Source of the DNA: Aeromonas lusitana
GTDB lineage: Bacteria > Pseudomonadota > Gammaproteobacteria > Enterobacterales > Aeromonadaceae
Direction: 5' to 3'
Assembly: GCF_002812985.1 (NCBI RefSeq)
Contig: NZ_PGCP01000001.1
Coordinates: forward strand, 123,031-187,030
DNA: 64,000 nt
Both the position numbers and the translations under genes were made by a program. Shown in pieces: positions 16,710 through 25,446 of the stretch. The notes under the pieces were generated by a model. The model was not told the origin of the DNA. It searched no databases and saw only the letters and a program-made list of their open reading frames with translations. Numbering within the stretch: the stretch's first letter is position 1; every line of letters begins with the position of its first letter.

Positions 16710-18359
16710 ATGAGCGAACACCCCGTATCCAGCCCCATACAACGTTCCTGGCAGCGTTGCCTGCATCAGGGGCTCAGCCGCCAGCAGAGCGCCGAGTTGG
16801 ATCTGCTGCCTCAGGGAGAGTTGTCGGCCCGGCTGGAGGCGAGCCGTGAACTCATCGCCTGTTTCCAGCGCTTCGTGTTGCCGCTGTTTGCCCAGCTGCT
16901 GGCCGGGCGGCCCTGCCGGTTGCTGCTGTGCGACGCCGAGGGGGCCATTTTGGCGGCCAGTGGCGATGACGGCTTCGCCCGCCACGCCGAGCGCATCTTC
17001 CTGCGCAGTGGCGCCCGCTGGGGGGAGGCGAGCAAGGGCACCAATGCCATCGGCACCGCGCTGGCCGAACAGAGCGAGGTGCAGGTGCTCGGCGCCCAGC
17101 ACTTCTTCGCCCAGCACAGCTTCCTCAGTTGCAGCGCCTGCCCGCTGCTCGGGCCGGACGGTAGCCTGCTCGGGGTACTCGACATCTCCACCGATGCGGC
17201 CCACCACGGCGGCGACATGCTGGGCACGGTACGGCTGCTGGCCATGACCCTCGAAAATGCCTTGCTGGCCCGCCAACCGGGCTGGCTGGTGGATCTGGAG
17301 CCCCAGAGTCTCTGGTCGGCCCGCTTGCTGCTGGGGGAGGCAGGGGAGTTGCTCGGCGCCAACCGGGCCGGGCGGCTCTGGCTCGGCCAGTATCCCTTCG
17401 ATGGGTTGCAACTGCTGCGTGAGCGGCGCGGCCTGCGGCTGGATGCCGACGTTGCGGCTACCCCCATCTCCACGCCGCAAGACTCGAAGTCTGTGCCGCT
17501 CAAGATGCTGGAGCGGGGCATCTCTCTGCTCATCGAGGGGGAGACCGGCAGTGGCAAGGAGCACCTGGTGCGGGCTCTGCACCGTAGATCTAGCCGACGG
17601 GAACAGCCCCTGGTGTGCGTCAACTGTGGCGCCCTGCCGGCGGATCTGGTGGAGGCCGAGCTGTTCGGTTACGTGGGGGGCGCCTTCAGCGGTGCCCGCA
17701 GCCAGGGCAGTCAGGGCTACCTGAGGGCGGCCCATGGCGGCATCCTGATGCTGGACGAGGTGGGAGAGCTGCCCCTGTCGGCCCAGACCCGGCTGCTGCG
17801 GGTGTTGCAGGAGCGGGCCGTCACCCCGGTCGGCAGCCACAAGCCGGAAGTGGTGGATTTCTGGCTGGTCAGCGCCAGCCACCGGGATCTGGCGGCCATG
17901 GTGCAGGCCGGCAGCTTTCGCGAGGATCTCTACTACAGGATCTGCGGCTGGCATCAGCCATTGACGCCGCTGCGGGCCTGGCCGGAGGGGGAGCGACAGG
18001 CGCTGATCCGCACCCTGCTGGCGGAAATGGACCCCGCCCTGCGGCTTGACGAGGCGGCCGAGCGGCAGTTGCTGGCGCACCCCCTGCCCGGCAATGTGCG
18101 TCAGCTCAAGCAGGTGCTGGAGGTGGCCTGTGTATTGGCGGAGGGGCAGGGGCTGATAAGGGCGGCGCATCTTCACCTGCCCGCCTTGCCGGCAGATCCC
18201 GCGGTGGCGGCCACGGGGCAGAGCCTGACCCTGCGCGAACAGGGGCGACTCGGGGTACAACAGACCCTGGCGGCGTGCGGCGGCAATGTGAGTGAGGCGG
18301 CGCGGCGCCTTGGCATCAGCCGGACCACCCTCTATCGGGCGCTGAAGGAAGGGGATTGA
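16710..18359 (+). CDS. AcoR-like sigma-54-dependent activator
   Basis: Enhancer-binding protein of 549 residues. An N-terminal GAF-type sensory region (about 1-230) is followed by an AAA+ domain with Walker A GETGSGKE, Walker B ILMLDEVGEL and the sigma-54 contact loop GAFSGA instead of the usual GAFTGA. A Fis-type helix-turn-helix (NVSEAARRLGISRTTLYRAL) ends the protein. AcoR/AcxR proteins respond to acetoin, acetaldehyde or related compounds. It is divergent from an aldehyde dehydrogenase with an ideal sigma-54 promoter, its probable target. Confidence 0.94.
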   Translation: MSEHPVSSPIQRSWQRCLHQGLSRQQSAELDLLPQGELSARLEASRELIACFQRFVLPLFAQLLAGRPCRLLLCDAEGAILAASGDDGFARHAERIFLRSGARWGEASKGTNAIGTALAEQSEVQVLGAQHFFAQHSFLSCSACPLLGPDGSLLGVLDISTDAAHHGGDMLGTVRLLAMTLENALLARQPGWLVDLEPQSLWSARLLLGEAGELLGANRAGRLWLGQYPFDGLQLLRERRGLRLDADVAATPISTPQDSKSVPLKMLERGISLLIEGETGSGKEHLVRALHRRSSRREQPLVCVNCGALPADLVEAELFGYVGGAFSGARSQGSQGYLRAAHGGILMLDEVGELPLSAQTRLLRVLQERAVTPVGSHKPEVVDFWLVSASHRDLAAMVQAGSFREDLYYRICGWHQPLTPLRAWPEGERQALIRTLLAEMDPALRLDEAAERQLLAHPLPGNVRQLKQVLEVACVLAEGQGLIRAAHLHLPALPADPAVAATGQSLTLREQGRLGVQQTLAACGGNVSEAARRLGISRTTLYRALKEGD

Positions 18360-18581
18360 GGTCGCTGTCACTTTGCATTTTGCTTGTGTAATATGAGTCG
18401 TTCGAACACCTTTTCTCGTTATTTTTCCATGGCATGGAGTGCGTTATCGTGAACAGACGGACGATGTTGCGCGCTGGCTGAGCCAGCGTCATGGGCGCAT
18501 GTGAGGCGCGTGTAATAACATCTTGGGATCGGCTTGCCGCCGGATCTTGGGGTGTAGAGTCCAGGCTCTTGTTTAGGTGTG

Positions 18582-19868
18582 ATGTCGATGATCCCTTCCT
18601 ATTCCCGTATGACCAATCTGCTGTTCTGGTTCTTGTTGGCCATCAGTCTGCTGGCGATCCTGCTGTTCGAGTTCGGGCCCGAGCAGCGCCTGAATATCTT
18701 GGCCACGACCGAGCTATCCGCCAAGGCGCAGGACGATCGGGTTCATGGCGGGCGTTCTGTCACGACCCTGGTCGGCGATGAGCACAGGCCTGCCATCGAC
18801 TGCCAACTGCGTGAAGGTTATGAGTTCCCCTTCTGCGAACTGATCCTGACCCTGAGCGAACCCGAACGGGGGATCGATCTGTCCCATTTCGATGGCATGC
18901 GGGTCAAGCTCAGGGCCGAGGGCGGACAACCCCAGATCTGGCGCTTCTTCTTGCGCAACTACGATCCCAGCTACTCGAGGCCCGGGGATGATATCTCCCA
19001 TAAATTCAATGAAGTGATGTTCCGCCCCAATGATTACAACGTGCTGCAGGATGTGCCGTTGGACGTATTTGCCCCCAGTTCATGGTGGGTGCAGCAGTAC
19101 AATATCCCGTTGGCGGAGCAGGGGGCGGATTTGCGGCACATCTATGCTATCGAACTGGCCTCCGGCGACAGGATGCGGCCGGGTAACTATCAGCTGGAAC
19201 TGGAGCAGCTGGAGTTCTATGGCCGCTGGGGCAAGCCGGGGGACTTTTACCGCTACCTGCTGATGAGCTGGCTGGCGTACGGGGTCCTGCTGTTTTTGAT
19301 GCAATACCTGCTGGTGGGGGACAAGCTGCGCAAGGCCAGGGCGGCGCGGCTGGCGGCCGAGGCGCTGAGCCAGAGCCTGAGCGAGCAGAATCGCCGCACC
19401 GAGGAGGAGGCCCGCTACGATCCCCTGACCGGCGCCCTCAACCGGCTCGGCGGCGAGAAGCTGCTGGGCGAGCTCGGCGAGATGCCGCTCTCCTTCATCT
19501 ACATCGACATAGATCACTTCAAACACGTCAACGATGCCCACGGTCATCCCATGGGGGACGAGGTGCTCAAGCACATGGTGAGCGAGGTGCTGCGCCATTG
19601 TGACGCCCTCTGCCGCCTGGTGCGCTGGGGCGGGGAGGAGTTCGTGCTGGTCTGCCTGCATTACGAGCAGGCGAGGGCCGAGGCGCTCGCCGAGCGGATC
19701 CGGGGGGCGCTTGAGTCGTACCCGAATTGGCCACTCGGGCTCAAGGTCACCGCCTCCTTCGGGGTGGCGGAGCGGCGCGGGGATCCGTTGGAGAAGACCC
19801 TCAAGCGGGCCGACGAGGCGCTCTATCAGGCCAAGGAGCGGGGGCGTAACCGGGTCGAGGTCGGCTAG
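18582..19868 (+). CDS. Diguanylate cyclase with extracytoplasmic beta-sandwich-like domain
   Basis: Membrane GGDEF protein of about 428 residues making cyclic di-GMP. A first transmembrane helix (about 10-30) is followed by a periplasmic region of about 190 residues (HFDGMRVKLRAEGG..., ...RPGNYQLELEQLEFYG) that looks like a CBM11/CIA30-type jelly roll. A second helix (about 225-245), a coiled coil and a GGDEF domain with RWGGEEF follow. Position -9 before the signature is Asp, so no RxxD inhibitory site is present. GTG 18579, ATG 18582 and ATG 18588 are all possible starts. Confidence 0.88.
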   Translation: MSMIPSYSRMTNLLFWFLLAISLLAILLFEFGPEQRLNILATTELSAKAQDDRVHGGRSVTTLVGDEHRPAIDCQLREGYEFPFCELILTLSEPERGIDLSHFDGMRVKLRAEGGQPQIWRFFLRNYDPSYSRPGDDISHKFNEVMFRPNDYNVLQDVPLDVFAPSSWWVQQYNIPLAEQGADLRHIYAIELASGDRMRPGNYQLELEQLEFYGRWGKPGDFYRYLLMSWLAYGVLLFLMQYLLVGDKLRKARAARLAAEALSQSLSEQNRRTEEEARYDPLTGALNRLGGEKLLGELGEMPLSFIYIDIDHFKHVNDAHGHPMGDEVLKHMVSEVLRHCDALCRLVRWGGEEFVLVCLHYEQARAEALAERIRGALESYPNWPLGLKVTASFGVAERRGDPLEKTLKRADEALYQAKERGRNRVEVG

Positions 19869-19983
19869 TGGGAGGCGCCGCCTGGGTGGATGAGACCAGG
19901 CTGGCGCCGAGGGGGAGAAAACCGCTATGCTGCGCGGCCTTGGGTCCTGCCGCCCATCTCATCTTCTGACAAGGAGCTATCTC

Positions 19984-20394
19984 ATGCCGCAACACCTTGG
20001 TGCCCTGACCCTGCTGGTGGCCGATTATGACGAGGCCATCGCCTTCTTCACCCTGGGGCTCGGTTTTGCCTTGCTCGAAGACAGCCCGCTGGACGAGCCG
20101 GGCAAAGCGGGCAAGCGCTGGGTGCGGGTGGCCCCGCAAGGGGCTCCGGGCTCGGCCCTGCTGCTGGCCCGCGCCGCCAATCCCGATCAAGAAGCCGCCA
20201 TCGGCAAGCAGGGCGGTGGCCGGGTCTTCCTGTTCCTCGAGACCGACGACTTCTGGGGGAATTACCATCGCATGCAGGCCTATGGCGTTCATTTTTGTGA
20301 ACAGCCTCGCGTCGAGCCTTACGGCACAGTCGTGGTGTTCGAGGATATCAGCGGCAACCGCTGGGATCTGCTGCAACGGTCCGCTGCCAACTGA
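19984..20394 (+). CDS. VOC (glyoxalase/bleomycin-resistance) family protein
   Basis: A 136-residue protein of the vicinal oxygen chelate fold. It shows the paired beta-alpha-beta-beta-beta pattern: LGALTLLVADYDEAIAFFTLGLGF at the N-terminus and VVVFEDISGNRWDLLQ at the C-terminus. Such proteins act as small metalloenzymes or antibiotic-binding proteins; the substrate is unknown. The ATG at 19984 is used because AAGGAG lies 8 bases upstream; an upstream ATG at 19927 has no ribosome site. It precedes phoB by about 100 bp without a visible terminator. Confidence 0.85.
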   Translation: MPQHLGALTLLVADYDEAIAFFTLGLGFALLEDSPLDEPGKAGKRWVRVAPQGAPGSALLLARAANPDQEAAIGKQGGGRVFLFLETDDFWGNYHRMQAYGVHFCEQPRVEPYGTVVVFEDISGNRWDLLQRSAAN

Positions 20395-20426
20395 CACTGA
20401 AAACGTTTATTATCCCGCCCGTCATA

Positions 20427-20459
20427 AAGTCATAAAAGTGTCACAGAAAGTTCTAATAA
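20427..20459 (+). promoter_or_regulatory. Pho box and -10 of phoB
   Basis: AAGTCATAAAAGTGTCAC (20427-20444) matches the Pho box consensus at 15 of 18 positions, with another half-site just upstream (CCGTCATA, 20419-20426). A -10-like TAATAA (20454-20459) lies 9 bp downstream, as expected for PhoB replacing the -35 contact. Confidence 0.85.
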
Positions 20460-20496
20460 TTGGCGCACCCATCTTCACAGAGGAGAGAGAAGGGAT

Positions 20497-21186
20497 ATGG
20501 CTAAGCGAATTCTGGTGGTCGAGGACGAGGCACCAATCCGCGAAATGCTCTGCTTCGTGCTCGAGCAAAAAGGATATGAGACGGTTGAAGCGGAAGATTA
20601 TGCCGATGGACTGGCGAAGGTGCGCGAACCTTACCCCGAACTCATCGTGCTGGACTGGATGATGCCAGGTGGCAGTGGCATCCAGTTCATCAAGCAGCTC
20701 AAGCAGGATGAGGTGACCCGCCAGATCCCCGTGGTGATGCTGACCGCCCGTGGCGAGGAAGAGGACAAGGTGCGTGGTCTGGAGGCGGGAGCCGACGACT
20801 ACATCACCAAGCCCTTCTCTCCCAAGGAGCTCACCGCCCGTTTGCACGCCGTGATGCGCCGCGTCTCCCCCACCTCGGTGGACGAGGTGATCGAGGTGCA
20901 GGGGCTCAAACTGGATCCGGTTTCCCATCGCGTCAGCGCCGAAGAGAAGGCCCTCGACATGGGGCCGACCGAGTTCAAGCTGCTGCACTTCTTCATGACC
21001 CATCCCGAGCGGGTTTACAGCCGCGAGCAGTTGCTCAACAACGTCTGGGGTACCAATGTGTATGTGGAAGACAGGACGGTGGACGTGCACATCCGTCGCC
21101 TGCGCAAGGCCATCGAAGAGACGGGGCACGACAGATTGATCCAGACGGTGCGTGGAGCCGGATACCGCTTCTCAACCCGTCTCTAG
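20497..21186 (+). CDS. phoB: Phosphate regulon response regulator PhoB
   Basis: OmpR-class regulator of 229 residues that activates phosphate-starvation genes. The receiver has phospho-acceptor D53 in [13 protein letters not shown] and [11 protein letters not shown]; the C-terminal winged helix has [24 protein letters not shown] and [13 protein letters not shown] segments. The length equals that of E. coli PhoB. A Pho box upstream indicates autoactivation. phoR follows on the same strand, but the 129-bp gap holds a triplicated repeat of the phoB stop/phoR start junction. Confidence 0.98.
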   Translation: MAKRILVVEDEAPIREMLCFVLEQKGYETVEAEDYADGLAKVREPYPELIVLDWMMPGGSGIQFIKQLKQDEVTRQIPVVMLTARGEEEDKVRGLEAGADDYITKPFSPKELTARLHAVMRRVSPTSVDEVIEVQGLKLDPVSHRVSAEEKALDMGPTEFKLLHFFMTHPERVYSREQLLNNVWGTNVYVEDRTVDVHIRRLRKAIEETGHDRLIQTVRGAGYRFSTRL

Positions 21187-21340
21187 GGGTCCCCATGTTG
21201 CAATTGCCTTCTGGTGGTGGCCCTTGTTCTTTGCTGTCTCTGGGAGCGCTTGATGTTGCAACGTCACCCCTGTCGGTGGTGACCCTTGCTCTTTGTCGTC
21301 TCTAGGAGATCTTAAATGTTGCAACCTTACGCCTGGCGGC
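21179..21340 (+). repeat. Three imperfect tandem copies of the phoB-phoR junction
   Basis: Units start at 21179, 21236 and 21298 (periods of 57 and 62 bp). Each opens with GTCTCTRGG, then 7-9 bases later ATGTTGCAA, then a C/G/T-rich stretch. The first unit contains the phoB stop codon; the third contains the phoR ribosome site and start codon. Similarity of the third copy fades inside phoR. Confidence 0.85.
21195..21305 (+). other. Possible 36-residue micro-ORF inside the phoB-phoR repeat
   Basis: The first repeat copy keeps an AGGGG ribosome site and an ATGTTGCAA start. It opens a 36-codon frame (begins MLQLPSGGG, ends LCRL) that stops 10 nt before phoR. It may be a by-product of the duplication or a translated leader coupling phoR to phoB. 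The start in the second copy (21253) is in frame with phoR but stops after nine codons. Confidence 0.3.
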
Positions 21341-22611
21341 GACAGTTGTGGCGAATGGCGTTCTTCTACGCCCCCTTCGTCTTGGTAGGTTGGTTGATAG
21401 ATCATCTCGCGCTCTGCCTGCTGGTGGCGACCCTGCTGCACCTTGGCTGGCATTACCGCTTCCAGAAGCGCCTGTCTGACTGGCTGTGGCACGATCGCAG
21501 CCTGGTTCCTCCCAACGGCAGCGGCAGCTGGGAATACATTTTCAACGGTATCTACAAGTTGCAGCAGCGCCACCGGGCCCGCCGCCGCGAGCTGGCGGGC
21601 CTCATCCGCCGCTTTCGGGAAGGGGCCGAGGCGCTGCCCGACGCAGCCGTGGTGTTTCGCACCGACGGCAGCATCCTCTGGTGCAACCGGCTGGCGGAGC
21701 AACTGCTCGGTTTTCGCTGGCCGGAGGATGCCGGTCAGCACATCGGCAACCTCATCCGCAATCCCGCCTTCGTCGCGTATCTGGGCAAGGGGCAGTATGA
21801 CGAGCCGTTCGAGATGAGCTCCCCCATCAACGAGGAGAAGTTTCTCGAATTCCGGATCATGCCCTACGCCGAGGATCAGGCCATGCTGGTGGTGCGGGAC
21901 GTGACCCGGCTGCGCAGCCTGGAGAAGACCCGCAAGCACTTCGTCTCCAACGTCTCCCACGAGCTGCGCACCCCGCTCACCGTGCTCAAGGGCTACCTGG
22001 AGATGACAGAGGAGCCGCCGCCCCCGGCCATGTGGGCCAAGGCCCACAGGGTGATGATGGAGCAGACCATCCGCATGGATAACCTGGTCAATCAGCTGCT
22101 CACCCTGTCGCGCATCGAGGCCGCGCCTAGCGTGGATCTCTCCCATCTGGTGGACATGCCCGCCATGCTGGGGCTGCTGGAGCAGGAGGCGCGGGCACTG
22201 TCGGGAGAGAGTGCGCATCAGCTTGAGTTCAAGGTGCAGTCCGACCTGTTTGTACGAGGGGACCGGGATCAACTGCGCAGCGCCGTCTCCAACCTGGTCT
22301 ACAACGCCATCCACTACACCCCGGCGGGGCGCAAGATCAGCGTGGAGTGGCGCAAGCAGGGCGCCATGGCGCTGTTCCTGGTGCAAGACGAGGGGGAGGG
22401 GATTGCGCCCGAGCATCTGGCGCGGCTTACCGAGCGCTTCTATCGGGTCGACAAGGCGCGCTCTCGCCACACCGGCGGCTCCGGGCTCGGCCTTGCCATC
22501 GTCAAGCATGCGCTGAGTCATCACGACGCCCAGCTCGAGATAGAGAGCCGGGTCGGCCATGGCAGCCGCTTCAGCTTCCTCATCCCCGCCCGCATGGTGG
22601 TAGTTAAATAA
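21316..22611 (+). CDS. phoR: Phosphate regulon sensor kinase PhoR
   Basis: Sensor kinase of 431 residues, matching PhoR. Two N-terminal membrane segments (about 12-47) are followed by a charged linker, a PAS domain (about 100-195), a HisKA domain with H215 in VSNVSHELRTPLTV, and an ATPase domain with N-box SNLVYNAIHYTP and GSGLGLAIVKHAL. With the Pst transporter it sets PhoB phosphorylation according to phosphate. AGGAG lies 9 bases before the ATG. The upstream repeat gives two decoy ATGTTGCAA starts. Confidence 0.97.
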   Translation: MLQPYAWRRQLWRMAFFYAPFVLVGWLIDHLALCLLVATLLHLGWHYRFQKRLSDWLWHDRSLVPPNGSGSWEYIFNGIYKLQQRHRARRRELAGLIRRFREGAEALPDAAVVFRTDGSILWCNRLAEQLLGFRWPEDAGQHIGNLIRNPAFVAYLGKGQYDEPFEMSSPINEEKFLEFRIMPYAEDQAMLVVRDVTRLRSLEKTRKHFVSNVSHELRTPLTVLKGYLEMTEEPPPPAMWAKAHRVMMEQTIRMDNLVNQLLTLSRIEAAPSVDLSHLVDMPAMLGLLEQEARALSGESAHQLEFKVQSDLFVRGDRDQLRSAVSNLVYNAIHYTPAGRKISVEWRKQGAMALFLVQDEGEGIAPEHLARLTERFYRVDKARSRHTGGSGLGLAIVKHALSHHDAQLEIESRVGHGSRFSFLIPARMVVVK

Positions 22612-22643
22612 CCATTTGAGTCAATTGGTTAGTGACAATATCA

Positions 22644-22668
22644 GGGCCGCTCGTGCGGCCCTTTTTTC
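22644..22668 (+). terminator. Intrinsic terminator after phoR
   Basis: Stem GGGCCGC (22644-22650) with GCGGCCC (22655-22661), loop TCGT, followed by six Ts. Confidence 0.9.
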
Positions 22669-22688
22669 ATTTGTCATGATTCTGTCTC

Positions 22689-22722
22689 ATGTCATTAAAG
22701 TGTCACATTAAATCCATAAATT
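22689..22722 (+). promoter_or_regulatory. Pho box and -10 of pstS
   Basis: ATGTCATTAAAGTGTCAC (22689-22706) matches the Pho box consensus at 15 of 18 positions. A -10-like TAAATT (22717-22722) follows after 10 bp. More TGTC half-sites flank it at 22683 and 22722-22728. The start would lie about 170 nt before pstS. Confidence 0.8.
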
Positions 22723-22900
22723 TGTCACTGCCAGGTCAGATACTGGCGCCGTCTTAAGAACGGACCTTCAGCCACATTGGAGAGGAGGGGACGGAATACA
22801 ACTTTGCAATCTGACTGATGCAGTCGGGTTGACCACGGCAAGACAGTGTTAATCGGCGCCATGTATTGGCAATAGCCTTCTGTAATTTTGGAGAGATTGG

Positions 22901-23875
22901 ATGAAACTCAACAAACTGGCTGGTGTAATCGGATTTACCGCAGCAACCCTGTTTTCTGTCAGCGCTCTGGCTGCCGGTGTGGATAAAGAACTGCCGGATT
23001 ACACTCCGACCAGCGGCATCTCGGGCAACCTGTCCTCTGTCGGCTCGGACACCCTGGCCAACATGATGACCCTGTGGGCCGAAGAATTTAAGCGCATGTA
23101 CCCCAACGTCAACGTGCAGATCCAGGCCGCCGGTTCTTCTACCGCGCCGACCGCGCTGACCGAAGGTGTTGCCCAGTTTGGCCCCATGAGCCGTGCCATG
23201 AAGGCCGGTGAAGAAGAGGCATTCGAGAAGCGCTACGGCTACAAGCCTACCGCCATCCGTGTCGCGGTCGATGCCCTGGCCGTGTTCGTCAACAAGGACA
23301 ACCCCATCAAGGGGCTGACCATGCCGCAGATCGACGCCATCTTCTCCAGCACCCTCAAGTGCGGCGAAGCCAAGGCTGCCACCAAGTGGTCTGATCTGGG
23401 TCTGGACGGCAGCTGGTCCTCCAAGGATCTGCAACTGTTCGGTCGCAACTCGGTCTCCGGCACCTACGGTTACTTCAAGGAGCACGCCCTGTGTAACGGC
23501 GACTTCAAGAGTGGCGTGAACGAGCAGCCGGGCTCCGCCTCCGTGGTGCAGTCCGTCTCCTCCTCCCTGAACGGCATCGGCTACTCCGGCATCGGCTACG
23601 TCACCTCCGGTGTGCGCGCCGTACCCCTCTCCAAGGATGGCAAGACCTTCATCGAAGCCACCTCGGATAACGCCATCACCGGCAAGTACCCGCTGTCCCG
23701 CTTCCTGTACGTTTACGTGAACAAGCATCCGAACAAGCCGCTCTCCCCGATGGAGCAAGAGTTTGTGAAGATGATCCTCTCCAAGGCGGGTCAGAACATA
23801 GTCGCCAAGGACGGTTACGTGCCGGTACCGGCCAAGGTGGTACAGGCCGACCTGAAGAAGCTGGGCGTGATGTAA
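22901..23875 (+). CDS. Periplasmic phosphate-binding protein, PstS family
   Basis: A 324-residue periplasmic protein with a clear signal peptide (ends VSALAAG). It has the phosphate-binding pattern of the PstS-like family: [10 protein letters not shown] near the N-terminus, [21 protein letters not shown], and [16 protein letters not shown]. It captures phosphate for a Pst ABC transporter. No pstC, pstA or pstB follows; a terminator closes the gene. It either supplies a transporter elsewhere or acts as a stand-alone scavenging protein under PhoB control. Confidence 0.93.
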   Translation: MKLNKLAGVIGFTAATLFSVSALAAGVDKELPDYTPTSGISGNLSSVGSDTLANMMTLWAEEFKRMYPNVNVQIQAAGSSTAPTALTEGVAQFGPMSRAMKAGEEEAFEKRYGYKPTAIRVAVDALAVFVNKDNPIKGLTMPQIDAIFSSTLKCGEAKAATKWSDLGLDGSWSSKDLQLFGRNSVSGTYGYFKEHALCNGDFKSGVNEQPGSASVVQSVSSSLNGIGYSGIGYVTSGVRAVPLSKDGKTFIEATSDNAITGKYPLSRFLYVYVNKHPNKPLSPMEQEFVKMILSKAGQNIVAKDGYVPVPAKVVQADLKKLGVM

Positions 23876-23901
23876 TCCCCTCGCCTCGGTACGACAGACA
23901 A

Positions 23902-23926
23902 ACGAGCCCCTTGCGGGCTCGTTTTT
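23902..23926 (+). terminator. Intrinsic terminator after the pstS-like gene
   Basis: Stem ACGAGCCC (23902-23909) with GGGCTCGT (23915-23922), loop CTTGC, then Ts. Confidence 0.9.
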
Positions 23927-24032
23927 ATTGGTGCAACGGGATCTTTTTGGTCGCATGAACGGATTGTCGGCTTGCACCCGAGGGCGGCATTTCCGAAAAT
24001 GAGCTAATCACCTCATGGTAAAGGATCCCTTC

Positions 24033-24842
24033 ATGCGTGCCTCTTCCCTGCCCAAACTCGGCCTGGTGGCCCTGTGCAGTGCCCTGCTGGCCAGTTGTGC
24101 CCAGTCTCCCACCGGTCGTAGTCAAATGCTGCTCTTCTCCCCCCAGCAGATGAACCAGCTGGGCGCCGACTCTTTTGAAGAGATGAAGAAGCAGGAGAAG
24201 GTGAGCACGGATGCCAAGATGAATGCCTATGTCTCCTGCGTCGCCAAGGCGGTGACCGCCCAGGTCCCTGCCAGCTACGGCATCACCAGCTGGGAAGTGG
24301 TGGTGTTTGACTCCAAGGAGGTGAACGCCTTCGCCCTGCCGGGCGGCAAGATCGGGGTCTACAGCGGCCTGCTCAAGGTGGCCAAGAACCAGGATCAGCT
24401 CGCCACCGTCATCGGCCATGAGTTGACTCACGTGCTGGCCCAGCACTCCAACGAGCGCCTCTCCCGGGATCAGCTGACCGGCATCGGTCTGGCGGTGGCG
24501 GATGCGGCCATCGGCAGCAGCCAGGGGGGCGGTGCCACCATGGCGGCCCTCGGGCTCGGGGTGCAGGTCGGCATCACCCTGCCCTATGGTCGTGAGCAGG
24601 AGAGTGAGGCGGACCGGCTCGGTCTGGCGCTGATGGCCCGTGCTGGCTTCGATCCGGCGCAGGCGATTCCCCTGTGGCAGAACATGAGCGCCGCCGCCGG
24701 TGGCAAGGCGCCGCCCCAGCTGCTCTCCACTCACCCGAGTGACGCGAGCCGTATCGCCGAGCTGCAGGCCCAACAGGCCGAGGTGCAGCCCCTCTATCAA
24801 CAGGCCCGTGCGTCTGGTCTGGCCCCTCAGTGCAAGGCATAA
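24033..24842 (+). CDS. M48 metalloprotease lipoprotein (LoiP/YggG-like)
   Basis: Predicted lipid-anchored zinc protease of 269 residues. Signal peptide and lipobox LLASC come first; the catalytic motif is HELTH at about residue 130, with the third zinc ligand in ESEADRLG about 60 residues later. The family (E. coli LoiP/YggG, BepA relatives) takes part in outer-membrane quality control. The ATG at 24033 has AAGGA upstream and places the lipobox correctly; the ATG at 24015 does not. Its last 13 bases overlap the next gene. Confidence 0.9.
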   Translation: MRASSLPKLGLVALCSALLASCAQSPTGRSQMLLFSPQQMNQLGADSFEEMKKQEKVSTDAKMNAYVSCVAKAVTAQVPASYGITSWEVVVFDSKEVNAFALPGGKIGVYSGLLKVAKNQDQLATVIGHELTHVLAQHSNERLSRDQLTGIGLAVADAAIGSSQGGGATMAALGLGVQVGITLPYGREQESEADRLGLALMARAGFDPAQAIPLWQNMSAAAGGKAPPQLLSTHPSDASRIAELQAQQAEVQPLYQQARASGLAPQCKA

Positions 24843-25336
24843 CATTGCGACTGGCCCGTCCTGCGGATGCCGCCGCCATGACGGTGATGCAGCGGGCCAG
24901 CTGGCTCGCTGTCTATGGTGATCTGCTCGGCGAGGGTCTGCTGACGCAGCTGGCCGTCACCGATCATCTGCAGATCTGGCGCCGCCGCCTCGCGGCCCCC
25001 GGCCCCATTCCCATGCTGCTCTGCCTGGATGAGGTCGTCATCGGCCTGCTCTACTGGCAACCGGAGCAGGAGGGAGAATTCCTGACCGCGCGCATCCTCG
25101 CCCTCTATCTGCATCCCGGGCACTGGCGCCAGGGCCATGGCAAACGGTTGTGGCAGGCGGTGGCGATGCAGATGCGCCGGGCCGGCTGCGAGTGCGTCAG
25201 ATTGTGGCTGCTCGATGGTAACCAGATAGGTGAGGGGTTCTACCAGCGCCGTGGTTTCGTGTTCGATGGGCAGGAGCGCACCCTGACCAGCCTTGGGCAA
25301 GCCTGTCTGCAGCGACAAATGTGCCGTTTGCTTTGA
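24830..25336 (+). CDS. GNAT-family N-acetyltransferase
   Basis: A 168-residue acetyltransferase of the GNAT fold. It has the N-terminal LRLARPADAAAM strand-helix, the acetyl-CoA loop region (ALYLHPGHWRQGHGKRLWQAV) and the C-terminal GFYQRRGFVFDG segment. The substrate could be a small molecule or a protein N-terminus; it cannot be told from sequence. It begins with GTG, overlapping the end of the M48 protease by 13 nt, which suggests translational coupling. Confidence 0.87.
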   Translation: MQGITLRLARPADAAAMTVMQRASWLAVYGDLLGEGLLTQLAVTDHLQIWRRRLAAPGPIPMLLCLDEVVIGLLYWQPEQEGEFLTARILALYLHPGHWRQGHGKRLWQAVAMQMRRAGCECVRLWLLDGNQIGEGFYQRRGFVFDGQERTLTSLGQACLQRQMCRLL

Positions 25337-25446
25337 GCTGGCTCTCGTTTTTCGCCCATGGTTACTTTATTTTTTTTGCGAATTAATACAATGTGCCCCT
25401 TCTGGACAGACTGAGGTGACGAGCTCACCGGCAAGGGAGTGTGGAC

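Noticed and set aside
16593..18371. 592-codon open frame opposite the AcoR-like gene
   Set aside because: Antisense shadow without any family pattern.
18472..18488. CGCTGGC-TGA-GCCAGCG hairpin after the AcoR-like gene as a terminator
   Set aside because: No T tract on either side and the stem is short.
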